Source: Actinoplanes sp. KI2 (GTDB taxonomy: Bacteria; Actinomycetota; Actinomycetes; Mycobacteriales; Micromonosporaceae). From it: a stretch of 64,000 nt of DNA. This document shows, piece after piece, positions 22,289 through 31,184 of this stretch. The position numbers were made by a program, and so were the translations under genes. The DNA lies in NCBI RefSeq assembly GCF_025630775.1, contig NZ_JAOSZE010000009.1, positions 62,001-126,000 on the forward strand, in the 5' to 3' direction. Numbering within the stretch: the first letter of the stretch is position 1; each line of letters opens with the position of its first letter. The notes under the pieces were generated by a model. The model had not been told where the DNA came from. It saw only the letters and a program-made list of their open reading frames with translations, and ran no database searches.

Positions 22289-24673
22289 TCAGATTTTGCC
22301 TGCCGACCGTAGGGCCGCTCCGCGCTGCATCTCGACCGCCATCTTGGCCTGCAGCATGTCGGCGAAGCCCTGGCAGAAGTCGTCCATACTGCTGTCGGGC
22401 AGCAGCTCGGGCGGCACTACCACACCGGAGTAGTTCGCGAGCAGACCAGTCCGGAACGCTACGACGTTAGCCAATGCATCGGAGGTCAGCATGTCCTTCG
22501 CAGCCGCCTTGGCGTTCGAGATGGTGCCGAACCGCTCGTCCACGAACGTGCGGAACCGGGTGAGGTAGCCACCACCGAGGTAGTAGGAGCGCGCCGCGCT
22601 GCCGATGTTCGCCCCGCCCCGAACCAGTTTGTTGATGTTGTAAGCGTCGACGTCCTCGATGAGGTCGCGCAGCTTGAACGTGCCAGCACCGTCGACCTGC
22701 GCGAGGCGCGCCGCGCAGTACGCGCTGCCGGAGGCGTAGCTGTCGGAAGCATTGCGCCAGTCACCGTAGAAGGTGATCCAGTCGCCGCCCCAGCCGCCGA
22801 TGTCGCTGCCGTTCGCGGTGGTCTCCTGCGACTCGGACAAGACATAGTAGCCGTTGCAGGCGGCGCCGAAGTGCGCCACGTGCAGGTCGATGCCGTAGAA
22901 AGGGTCGGCGAGGTCGTTGATCCGATTCACGCCGGCGTTGTCCACGAAATCGACGAAGTCGTGGTCGATCGGCCCCATGAGAGTAGTGAACGGCGGGCTG
23001 TCGTAGGCGTTGGCCCGCAGGTATTCCATGACAAGCTGGTTCGCAAGATTGTACGGGTCGCTGTTGTTGTACTGCAGCGCCAGGGCGTAAAGGCGCTCGA
23101 TGTATGCGACGTATTTGTCGAGTGGCGAGCTCGACTGGTTCACCGAGCCGACCGCCTTGTCGCCGCTTGACCGGTGGATATCCTTGTCGATCTGGATCGC
23201 TCCGGAGCCACTGCCGACCGTGAGCGTCTGCACCTGGTTGAACGCCCAATTCTCGGGCAGTGGGAAGCCCATGTTGCCGGAGAAGCCGTACGACATGCCG
23301 GAGACGAACGACCAGCGGGCGGACGTCTGGCGAGTCACCTCGGCGCAGACGTTGCGGGAGGCGTACACGCCGTGGAGGTACTTCTTGCCCTTGCTGGCAA
23401 GACCGGAGACCACACCCCGGAAGTACGGAATGACGTTGGAATTGATCTGGTCCTGGGTGGCGTCGTAGTCGACGGCGAAATAGATGACCGTCCCGGTGGC
23501 GAACCCATAGCCGACCGCTGCATCGTGCGCGTCCTGCGCGTCCTTGAAGCCCTGGTCCCAGGAGAAGTACGCGACCTCGCCGCCGTAGTACTGCGACAGC
23601 GGAAATACCCGCAGTCCGTTGGCGAAGATGGTGTCGAGCTCGCCGGGCTGGATCCGCTTGTTCAGCGGCTTGCTCGACGGGCGTTCGTCGAGGTAGCGGC
23701 CCACATAGCGGTAGCCGGCCGCGTAGAGCGCCTTGGCGCGCGCGTCGGTGACCGTGGTGATGCCATCGCACGCATTCGCCGGTCGGTCAGGGTTGCCGGT
23801 CGAGACCAGCGCCTGGCACCAGGTGTCGAAGTCGGCGTTGCCGTTCACCGAGAGCTCGGAGAATTGCTGGAACTTGCGGACCGCCGCGGCGAGGTCGGCG
23901 TTGTAACTGTCAGTGAAACCGGAGTACACCGACGTGTCCGAGCCGGCGTCCATTCGTACGCGATTGAAGGTGATCGCGGCACTGAAGATCTTCACCCAGA
24001 CGCCGGTGCTGCCGGTCGAGAGCGGATGCGCCTTCAGCCCGGCCTGGGTGGCCGGACCGAAGTTGCCGGTCGCCTGGTCGTCGGTCATCCCCAGCTCGAA
24101 CTGGATGGCCAGGTACAACGCCCGCTGTACGTCGCGGGAGAAAATCCCGTCGCAGGGGATGTAGTAGAAGTCGCGCCGGCCGCCGTATGCCGCGTTCAGG
24201 GTCCGCTGAATCAGGTTGATGTCCGCGGTGCCGCCGGACACCACCACGTACGCGTCCATCGTCAGCAGAGCCTTGAACAGCTTCGGCGTGACCAACGGCG
24301 CGGAGACCGGGGTGATGCCGATGTTGCGCTGCATGGCGTAGAGCGCGTCGTAGAGCTGCTGGCTGACCGTGCCGTCGAAGTCGCCGCCCGCGTAGCCCTT
24401 GCACCAGCATGCAGCCTTGACGATGTTGATCAGGTTCTTGTTGGTGGTTCCTTGGCTCACCCCGCCGCCGGGCAGGGCACCTACCCGGGCCAGGGTCGTC
24501 GGGCCGAAGCTGTCGGACAGCGCGGTGATCCCGAGCTCGTGCTGCAGAGCCCGGGTCAGCGCGTACATGGTCTTCCAACCGGTGACGCCGTCCTCGGGGG
24601 CGGCGACATAGCCGCTCACACCGGCGTAGGTGGCGTTGACCCATTGCTGGGACTTGAGGACCCAGACATCCAT
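22289..24673 (-). CDS. Large DUF1906 glycoside-hydrolase-like protein with peptidoglycan-binding domains
   Basis: A 794-residue protein from ATG 24673 (GGGGAG site). Residues 1-60, about 80-150 and about 160-230 resemble peptidoglycan-binding domain units (MYALTRALQHELGI, LYDALYAMQRNIGI, ALYLAIQFELGM). Residues about 300-510 form a DUF1906 (TIM-barrel, lysozyme-like) domain with YVGRYLDERPSSKPLNKRI, FPLSQYYGGE, IYFAVDYDAT and YASRNV. The last 270 residues are helical and unknown, with an Asn-rich central part and few charges. No signal peptide is visible, so secretion must be non-Sec or by lysis. It probably degrades or remodels peptidoglycan. Confidence 0.82.
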   Translation of the reverse strand: MDVWVLKSQQWVNATYAGVSGYVAAPEDGVTGWKTMYALTRALQHELGITALSDSFGPTTLARVGALPGGGVSQGTTNKNLINIVKAACWCKGYAGGDFDGTVSQQLYDALYAMQRNIGITPVSAPLVTPKLFKALLTMDAYVVVSGGTADINLIQRTLNAAYGGRRDFYYIPCDGIFSRDVQRALYLAIQFELGMTDDQATGNFGPATQAGLKAHPLSTGSTGVWVKIFSAAITFNRVRMDAGSDTSVYSGFTDSYNADLAAAVRKFQQFSELSVNGNADFDTWCQALVSTGNPDRPANACDGITTVTDARAKALYAAGYRYVGRYLDERPSSKPLNKRIQPGELDTIFANGLRVFPLSQYYGGEVAYFSWDQGFKDAQDAHDAAVGYGFATGTVIYFAVDYDATQDQINSNVIPYFRGVVSGLASKGKKYLHGVYASRNVCAEVTRQTSARWSFVSGMSYGFSGNMGFPLPENWAFNQVQTLTVGSGSGAIQIDKDIHRSSGDKAVGSVNQSSSPLDKYVAYIERLYALALQYNNSDPYNLANQLVMEYLRANAYDSPPFTTLMGPIDHDFVDFVDNAGVNRINDLADPFYGIDLHVAHFGAACNGYYVLSESQETTANGSDIGGWGGDWITFYGDWRNASDSYASGSAYCAARLAQVDGAGTFKLRDLIEDVDAYNINKLVRGGANIGSAARSYYLGGGYLTRFRTFVDERFGTISNAKAAAKDMLTSDALANVVAFRTGLLANYSGVVVPPELLPDSSMDDFCQGFADMLQAKMAVEMQRGAALRSAGKI

Positions 24674-25242
24674 TGGCGTTACTCCCCGTGATCGACCCGG
24701 CATGAGGCCGCCGGCGGATAGGGAGGCTACCTCAAGATCATCCATGGGGGAGCCCTACGTTCGGTGACAGCGATCACTTGCCGGGGCGACCCTGGGCAGG
24801 CGTATGACCGGCGCCCGAGTGATGCGCCTCGCGCATTTGCCGGCCCTCGCCCGGGCCGTGGACGCCCCGCCCCGTGTCGGGCCTGATGATTTTCCGGACC
24901 TACGACCCGATAACGGACAATCCCGCGATCAGAGCAGTCCTACACGATCCAACTGGACCTGCCGAGGGCGTACTACTCGTAGGCCGCATCTTCGTTTCCT
25001 GGTCTTAGGCGATTCCCGCGGACGTGCCACGCGCCGAGAGGCGGCTCAGCCGCTGGCTTCTTCTGAGATCTTCCGCGAACGGGACGGTGCCATCCGTTCA
25101 GACGACGAGCTATAAATCTACCGGTTGATCCTTACCCCGGCGCTCACAGAGCGTCCGGGTCAGCACTGGCCAACTGTCGCCACAAGCGGACGGGCCGAAT
25201 CCGACGACGGTTCGAATGCTTCACCTGACATCTTGGCTACGG
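24674..25242. other. Gene-free stretch, moderately GC-rich
   Basis: No reading frame here has convincing codon bias, start site or recognisable protein on either strand. Base composition is more even than in the flanks. It contains the promoter region of the DUF1906 operon (24674-24800) and lies beside decayed genes, so it is probably eroded DNA. Confidence 0.55.
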
Positions 25243-25611
25243 CTAGCAGGTCGTCGGGGTTCCAAGAGGCCTGGCCGGATTCGACGGTGATGTAGTCGGT
25301 GATGCAGGCGAGGACCTTGTGGAGCTGGCTGGCCCGGACGCGACGACCACGCCGACGCGGCCGGACGTGGTTGCCGCCTTGTGCCAGCCGGGCGGGAGGC
25401 TCAGCGAGCCGTCCCACAGCGGGCAGTCGTCGCCGTCGGCAACCGCCACCCGGTCGCCGGGGCCGAGCCGCACGGCCAACCCGTCGACCGGCGGCCTCGG
25501 CACGCCCCGGTCGGTGAACAGTGTGAAGCCACAGCCGAGCAGTTCGGCCGTAATCCGGTTGATGGTATCCCCGCCGTTGGTGAGTCGCGGCGCGAGCAGG
25601 CGCGGGCCGAC
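25243..25611 (-). pseudogene. Remnant of an unknown coding region
   Basis: From 25611 leftward the frame reads LLAPRLTNGGDTINRITAEL, then GCGFTLFTDRGVPRPPVDGL, AVRLGPGDRVAVADGDD and SLPPGWHKAATTSG, which looks like genuine protein. It then slides into Ser/Thr/Pro-rich text typical of a frameshift, while another frame picks up ASQLHKVLACITDYITVESG. There is no start codon at the upstream end. I cannot name the family. It abuts the broken SARP gene and may be debris of the same event. Confidence 0.4.
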
Positions 25612-25636
25612 CCCCGGAGCCGGGGGGCGGCGTGAC

Positions 25637-25661
25637 CCCCGGCCCTACAGCCGGGCCGGGG
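25637..25661. terminator. GC-rich hairpin within the decayed region
   Basis: CCCCGGCCC pairs with GGGCCGGGG around a 7-nt loop, inside a run of C- and G-blocks (25612-25670) that interrupts the SARP remnant. It resembles a terminator moved in by rearrangement. Confidence 0.4.
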
Positions 25662-25699
25662 TTGGGGTCGCCGGACGGCGATCGCCGCGGTGTGCCGGC

Positions 25700-26157
25700 C
25701 GGCGTCCAGGTCGAGACGGGCCCGCTGTTCGAGGGCGACGAGGTGCCTGCTCGGTGAGGTGGTGCCGGGCGACGCCGATGGCCTCGCCGGACAGGCCGCC
25801 GAGCGGTTCGCCGTGCTACAGCGCCAGGGCGGCGGCCGGGTCCGTGGTCAGGTGCTGCTCGAAGGCCGTGACGTCCATTTGGGACGGCGCGATCCGCAGC
25901 AGGTCACCGGCGTCGGTGAAGACGAGGTCGCCGCCCAGACTCAGCGCCTGGCGCCGCCGGCTCACGTACGTCTGCACGAGGTGTGTCACGCTGGGCGGGG
26001 GCTCGGCGCCCCACGCGGCCGCGACGATCCGGTCGACCGGCACCGGGCGGCCCGGGTCCAGCAGCAGCACGGCCGGCACGGTCTGCTGCTTGACGCCGCC
26101 GCGCGGGATCTCGGTGGGCGCCGCGCCAGGCGCGCCACGGGCCGAGCAGCTCGAAGC
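25700..26157 (-). pseudogene. Broken SARP/AfsR-type transcriptional regulator
   Basis: Reading leftward from 26157 gives FELLGPWRAWRG, then after a frameshift PTEIPRGGVKQQT, VLLLDPGRPVPVDRIVAAAWG and VTHLVQTYVSRRRQAL, the DNA-binding winged helix of SARP regulators. The BTAD part follows: FEQHLTTDPAAALAL, an in-frame TAG at 25816-25818 where relatives have Trp, HGEPLGGLSGEAIGVARHHL, another frameshift, then LVALEQRARLDLDAGRHTAA. The start codon is missing at 26157 and the C-terminal part is gone. At least three lesions make it non-functional. Confidence 0.8.
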
Positions 26158-26184
26158 GCGGCCGCGGAGCCCTGCCGCCGCTCG

Positions 26185-26745
26185 GTGCTCGGCGAGGAGG
26201 ACGTCTCCACCGCGATCGGCCGCTGCGTCAACGACCTGCTCGGACCGGCCGCCGAAACGGTCGGCGGGCACCTGACTCGGGCCGAGGAGCTGATCCGCCA
26301 CCGGCGTCGCGGCGGCCCCGAACTGTGGCATCACGCGATCGACGAGTGGGCGGCTCGCGCGGCCCTCCCCGAGGAGGCCGTCGCGAGCCTGCACCACACC
26401 GCCGGCCAGATCGCCCGCGACGAGGACCGGTTGCGCCGAGCCGGCCTCCTCGGCGCGGACGAGGTCGTGCCCAGCGTGCTGGCCGTCCACTGGGGACCGG
26501 GCGTCCACCTGGCCCGCGGCGCGGTCCGGGTCGGCTGGCTCGAGCGCACCCGCGGCCTGAACTACCTGCGGCGGGCCGGCGAACTGGCCCGGCTCTGGTA
26601 TCCGACGCCGCGCACCCTGCTGGCCGCCCAGGTGCTGTCGGCGTACCTCACCGGCGACACCGAGACGATCCGGTGGGCGGAACGAGTCGCGCCGGCCCTG
26701 CTGACCGACCCGCGCAGCCCCCTGTTTCAGCAGCTGGACTTGTAG
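26185..26745 (+). CDS. Unknown protein, probably truncated at the N-terminus
   Basis: A 186-residue frame from GTG 26185, with strong high-GC codon bias to its end. It is alpha-helical: EDVSTAIGRCVNDLLGPAAE, RRGGPELWHHAIDEWAARAA, ARGAVRVGWLERTRGLNYLR and TPRTLLAAQVLSAYLTG. I do not recognise the family. The region just upstream is the antisense start of the broken SARP gene, and both coding signals begin within 30 bp of 26160, so this gene probably lost its own 5' end at the same junction. Its 3' end overlaps the convergent sugar-binding protein gene by 19 bp. A 33-bp stretch (26503-26535) matches 12097-12129 at 32 of 33 positions. Confidence 0.5.
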   Translation: MLGEEDVSTAIGRCVNDLLGPAAETVGGHLTRAEELIRHRRRGGPELWHHAIDEWAARAALPEEAVASLHHTAGQIARDEDRLRRAGLLGADEVVPSVLAVHWGPGVHLARGAVRVGWLERTRGLNYLRRAGELARLWYPTPRTLLAAQVLSAYLTGDTETIRWAERVAPALLTDPRSPLFQQLDL

Positions 26746-27764
26746 GCGGCCGAGCTGCCCTCGCCGCTCAGGTTGTCCTTGGTGATGGTGGTGAAGCCGG
26801 TCTGGATCTTCGGGGTGACCTGGCCGCCGTCGAGCGCCGCGACGGCCTCGTCCACACCGTACTGGCCGATGGTGGCCGGCTGCTGGGCGATCAGCGCCTG
26901 GACGGTGCCCTCCTGCAGGGCCTTGATCTGGTTGGGGCCGGCGTCGAAGCCGACGATCTTGACGGTGTTGGCCTTGCCGGCCTGCCGGACGCCGGTGGCG
27001 GTGCCCTCGGCGGCGAACAGGTTGGCGGCGAAGACGCCCTTGAGGTCGGGGTCCCTCTGCAGGGCCGAGCTGATCAGGTTGGCTGCCGTGGCCGGGTCGT
27101 TGTGTGAGTACTGCACCGGCAGGTACTGGAACTTCGGGTCGGCCTTGGCCGCCTGCTCGAAGCCCTGGATCCGCTGGTCGACGGTGGAGACGCCGGGGTC
27201 GGTGGACATCACCATGACCTTGCCGCCGTCCGGGTTGAGCTTCTTGATGGCCTCGAAGGCGGCCCGGCCGCCGCCGAGGTTGTCGGAGGCGATGGCGCTG
27301 GCCGCGTAGGACGGGTCCTTGGTGGTGGTGTCGACCAGGATGACCTTGATGCCGGCGGCCGCCGCGGCCTGCAACGGGGTCTGCATGGCGGTGACATCGG
27401 TCGGGGCGATCAGGATGGCGTCCGGCTTGGCCGCCACCACCGAGTCGAGGATCGGCTTCTGCAGGGTGGGGTCGAACTTCTGCGGGCCCTGGGTCTTGAC
27501 GGTGACGCCGAGCTTGGCGGCCTCGGCCTGGATCCCGCACTGCATGGTGATGTAGAACTCGTCGCCCTGGACACCCTGGATGAACTGCAGGTTGTAGTCC
27601 TTCTTCGCCTTGCCGGGCACCACGGCGGCGGAGGCGGCGGCCGCGCTCGGGTTGCCGGCGGCCGTGTTCTCGGCGCTGCCGGTCGGCTTCGAGCTGGTGC
27701 AGGCGGCGAGGGCGGCGATCAGGGCGGTGCTGCCGGCGTACGCAAGGAAGGTGTTCTTTCGCAT
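26727..27764 (-). CDS. Sugar ABC transporter substrate-binding lipoprotein
   Basis: A 345-residue ribose/xylose-type (Peripla_BP_4) binding lipoprotein. The lipobox is ALAAC (Cys 22), followed by a Ser/Ala/Asn spacer. The two-lobed fold includes FIQGVQGDEFYITMQCGIQAE, ILIAPTDVTAMQTPLQAAAA, VDTTTKDPSYAASAIASDN and VGFDAGPNQIKALQEG. It delivers a sugar to the permease encoded 9 bp upstream and is the last gene of the ATPase-permease-binding protein operon. The sugar is not readable from sequence; the adjacent SDR suggests a pentose or polyol. ATG 27764 lies downstream of a GGA-type site. Confidence 0.9.
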   Translation of the reverse strand: MRKNTFLAYAGSTALIAALAACTSSKPTGSAENTAAGNPSAAAASAAVVPGKAKKDYNLQFIQGVQGDEFYITMQCGIQAEAAKLGVTVKTQGPQKFDPTLQKPILDSVVAAKPDAILIAPTDVTAMQTPLQAAAAAGIKVILVDTTTKDPSYAASAIASDNLGGGRAAFEAIKKLNPDGGKVMVMSTDPGVSTVDQRIQGFEQAAKADPKFQYLPVQYSHNDPATAANLISSALQRDPDLKGVFAANLFAAEGTATGVRQAGKANTVKIVGFDAGPNQIKALQEGTVQALIAQQPATIGQYGVDEAVAALDGGQVTPKIQTGFTTITKDNLSGEGSSAAYKSSC

Positions 27765-27773
27765 GGGGAGTCC

Positions 27774-28834
<1,061 letters not shown>

Positions 28835-28838
<4 letters not shown>

Positions 28839-29614
28839 GACGCGGGGTCCCTGCGGTCGATCGTCTGCGGGTCGAGCGCGCCGGTCATCGCGCCGACCAG
28901 CTGCTCGACGGTCGTGCCCGCGGCCGGCATGGTGGCGACCCGGGTGCCCAGGCGCAGGACCTGGATGCGGTCGGCGACCTCCAGCACGTGCGGCATCGAG
29001 TGCGAGATGAACACCACGGCGATGCCCTTGTCGCGTACGCGTTTGATGGTGTCCAGGACGTTCTTGGTCTGCACCACGCCGAGCGCCGCGGTCGGCTCGT
29101 CCAGGAACACGATCTTGTCGGCCCAGCTGATCGCCCGGACGATCGCGATCTGCTGCTGCTGGCCGCCGGACATCGAGCCGACCGGCGAGGCGAAGGCGGT
29201 GACGGTGCCGCCGAGCTCGGCGAAGCCGGCCTCGGCCCGGGCCCGCATCCGCTTCTCGTCCATGAAACCGAGGACGCCGAGCAGCCCCCTGCGGGGGATC
29301 TCCCGGCCGAGGAACATGTTCTGCACCGGGTTGAGGTGCGGGGCCAGGGCGAGATCCTGGTAGACGACCTCCATGCCCATCGCGGATGCCTGGTGCGGGG
29401 TGGTGATGGCGACCCGTTGGCCCTGGAACCACAGCTCACCCGCGTCCAGTGCGAGGTTGCCGGTCAGCGCCTTGACCATGGTGGACTTGCCGGCGCCGTT
29501 GTCACCGATCAGGGCGACCACCTCACCGGCGTCGACGTCGAAGGACGCGTCGTTCAGTGCGCGGACGTGGCCGAAGCTGCGTGAGAGGCCGCGCGCCTCG
29601 AGGAGGGGTGCCAT
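28835..29614 (-). CDS. Sugar ABC transporter ATPase, single-domain RbsA type
   Basis: A 259-residue ATPase. Walker A is GDNGAGKST, the signature MSGGQQQQIAIVRA, Walker B VFLDEPTAAL and the H-loop ISHSM. The GDNGAGKST wording and GMEVVYQDLALAPHLNPVQN are typical of carbohydrate importers of the CUT2 group. Many CUT2 ATPases have two fused domains; this one has a single domain, as in FrcA-like proteins. ATG 29614 has a TAGTGT -10 six nt upstream, so the transcript is probably leaderless. It is the first gene of the importer operon. Confidence 0.92.
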
Positions 29615-29620
29615 GAACGG

Positions 29621-29649
29621 ACACTAAATGACAACGATGTCCTACGTCA
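29621..29649 (-). promoter_or_regulatory. Promoter of the sugar importer operon
   Basis: On the minus strand TGACGT (29649-29644) and TAGTGT (29626-29621) are 17 bp apart, and the -10 ends 6 nt before ATG 29614. The surrounding DNA (29615-29680) is clearly AT-richer than the coding flanks. Confidence 0.5.
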
Positions 29650-29682
29650 TCAATAATGATCGATATGTTTCACCCGGCCCGA

Positions 29683-30417
29683 TCACCGGATGGTGTATCC
29701 GCCGTCGATCGGCAGGCAGACGCCGCTGATCATCGCGGCGGCATCGCTGAGCAGGAAGACGATCGGCCCGGCGACCTCCTCCTCGGTCGCGTAGCGGCCC
29801 AGCGGCATCTGGTCGAGGAACGGCTGCCGGATCTCCTCCCGGCCCCAGTAGGACGCCGACATCGGCGTCATCACCACGGTGGGATTGACGCTGTTGACCC
29901 GGATGCCGTGCGGCCCGAGCTCCAGCGCCGACACCCGGGTGATGCTGTCCAGGGCCGCCTTCGACGCCGCGTACGAGAGGTGCCCGGCGAGCCCGACCAG
30001 CGCGGCCTGGCTCGACACGTTGACGATCGCGCCGCCCCGTCCCCCGGCGATCATGCGACGCGACGCGTACTTGGTGACCAGCAGCGCGCCGCGGGTGTTG
30101 ACGTCGATGGCCCGGTCGAACACGGCGAGATCGGCGTCGCTCGGCGGGGCGATCTCGCCGCCGAAGCCGGCGCAGTTGACCACGCCCCACAGGGGGATCT
30201 CGTGCAGCGCATCGCGCACCGCGGACTCGCTGGTGAGGTCGAACGCCAGCGGGCGGGCGCCGGTCTCCGCGACGATCGGCGCGAGCCGCTCCGGGCTCGA
30301 CCCCGACGCGATCACGTCGGCGCCGCAGCCGGTCAGCAGCCGGACCACCGCGCCGCCGATACCGCCGGAGGCACCGGTGACCAGGACGGTGCGGTGGGCG
30401 AAATCCGTTGTCCACAT
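29683..30417 (-). CDS. SDR oxidoreductase, L-xylulose reductase/carbonyl reductase-like
   Basis: A 244-residue classical SDR with TGASGGIGG (residues 15-23), VVNCAG (the NAG strand), the catalytic Ser in NVSSQAALV and YAASK (Tyr-x3-Lys). The end SGVCLPIDGGYTIR is standard. The overall pattern resembles L-xylulose reductase and carbonyl reductases, enzymes of pentose or polyol metabolism. It lies directly upstream of a ribose-type importer in the same direction, though the importer has its own promoter, so the two may serve the same sugar. ATG 30417 has a GGAGG site. Confidence 0.88.
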   Translation of the reverse strand: MWTTDFAHRTVLVTGASGGIGGAVVRLLTGCGADVIASGSSPERLAPIVAETGARPLAFDLTSESAVRDALHEIPLWGVVNCAGFGGEIAPPSDADLAVFDRAIDVNTRGALLVTKYASRRMIAGGRGGAIVNVSSQAALVGLAGHLSYAASKAALDSITRVSALELGPHGIRVNSVNPTVVMTPMSASYWGREEIRQPFLDQMPLGRYATEEEVAGPIVFLLSDAAAMISGVCLPIDGGYTIR

Positions 30418-30430
30418 GACGGCCTCCGTC

Positions 30431-30554
30431 AGGATGGGCTTCAGCGGCCCGAGCCGGCCAGGCCGCACTAAAAGGATGGGCTTCAGCGGCCCGGTGCGGC
30501 CAGGCGGCACTACAAGGGTGGGCTTCAGCGGCCCGAGCCGGCCAGGCCGCACTC
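30431..30554. repeat. Three 40-bp tandem copies (42-bp period), one overlapping the response regulator 3' end
   Basis: Copies lie at 30431-30470, 30473-30512 and 30515-30554. The third contains the last codons and the stop of the response regulator gene (ending GLAGSGR), so the other two look like duplicates of that gene tail inserted between it and the SDR gene. Each copy ends GGCCGCTGA on the minus strand, giving three stop-like tails. Confidence 0.9.
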
Positions 30555-31184
30555 ATAGCCCAGGATCACAGCCTGGACGCGGTCGCGCAGGTCCAGTTTC
30601 GTGAGGATCCGGCCGAGGTGGGTCTTCACCGTGCTCTCGGCCAGCGACAGCGCGACCGCGATCTCCGCGTTTGACAGGCCCCGGGTGATCAGCGCCAGCA
30701 CCTCGCGTTCCCGGCCGGTCAGCCCCGCCAGCCGCTCGTCGGCGGCCGGCGGCTCGGGGACGCGGCCCAGGTAGTGGGCGAACAGCCGGCGGGTCACGCT
30801 GGGCGCGGCGACCGCCTCGCCGGCCACCACCACCCGGACGGCGGAGACCAGGTCGGCGGCGAGCGCGTCCTTGAGCAGGAAGCCGCTGGCCCCGGCGCGC
30901 AGGCCGGCCAGCACGTACTCGTCGAGGTCGAAGGTGGTCAGGATGATCACCTTCGCGGGGTGCGGGCCGGAGCGGATCCGGCGGGTCGCCTCGATGCCGT
31001 CCAGGCCCGGCATCCGTACGTCCATCAGCACCACGTCGGGCCGGGTGCGGGCCACGACGTCGAGGGCCTGGGCCCCGTCGGCCGCCTCGCCGATCACCTC
31101 GATGTCGCTGGTCTCGTCGAGCACCAGCCGGAATCCGGTCCGTACGAGGGTCTGGTCGTCGACCAGCACCACCCGTATCGTCAC
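30525..31184 (-). CDS. NarL/LuxR-type response regulator
   Basis: A 219-residue regulator. The receiver domain has the acidic pair VDDQ, the phospho-Asp in VLMDVRMPG, Thr in LTTFD and Lys in LLKD. The C-terminal LuxR HTH begins LTGREREVLALITRGLSNAE and contains STVKTHLGRILTKL. GTG 31184 overlaps the kinase stop (GTGA), so the two proteins form one cognate pair. Such pairs in actinomycetes often control adjacent ABC exporters; the second exporter operon begins 130 bp upstream in the divergent direction. The last codons lie in a repeat that recurs downstream. Confidence 0.92.
   Translation of the reverse strand: MTIRVVLVDDQTLVRTGFRLVLDETSDIEVIGEAADGAQALDVVARTRPDVVLMDVRMPGLDGIEATRRIRSGPHPAKVIILTTFDLDEYVLAGLRAGASGFLLKDALAADLVSAVRVVVAGEAVAAPSVTRRLFAHYLGRVPEPPAADERLAGLTGREREVLALITRGLSNAEIAVALSLAESTVKTHLGRILTKLDLRDRVQAVILGYECGLAGSGR

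Noticed and set aside
24804-25115. A possible small protein in the gene-free stretch
   Set aside because: No ribosome site, no leaderless -10, poor codon bias and no recognisable pattern.
30431-30554. Possible CRISPR array from three evenly spaced repeats
   Set aside because: Spacers are only 2 bp, repeats include part of a gene, and there are no cas genes in the window.
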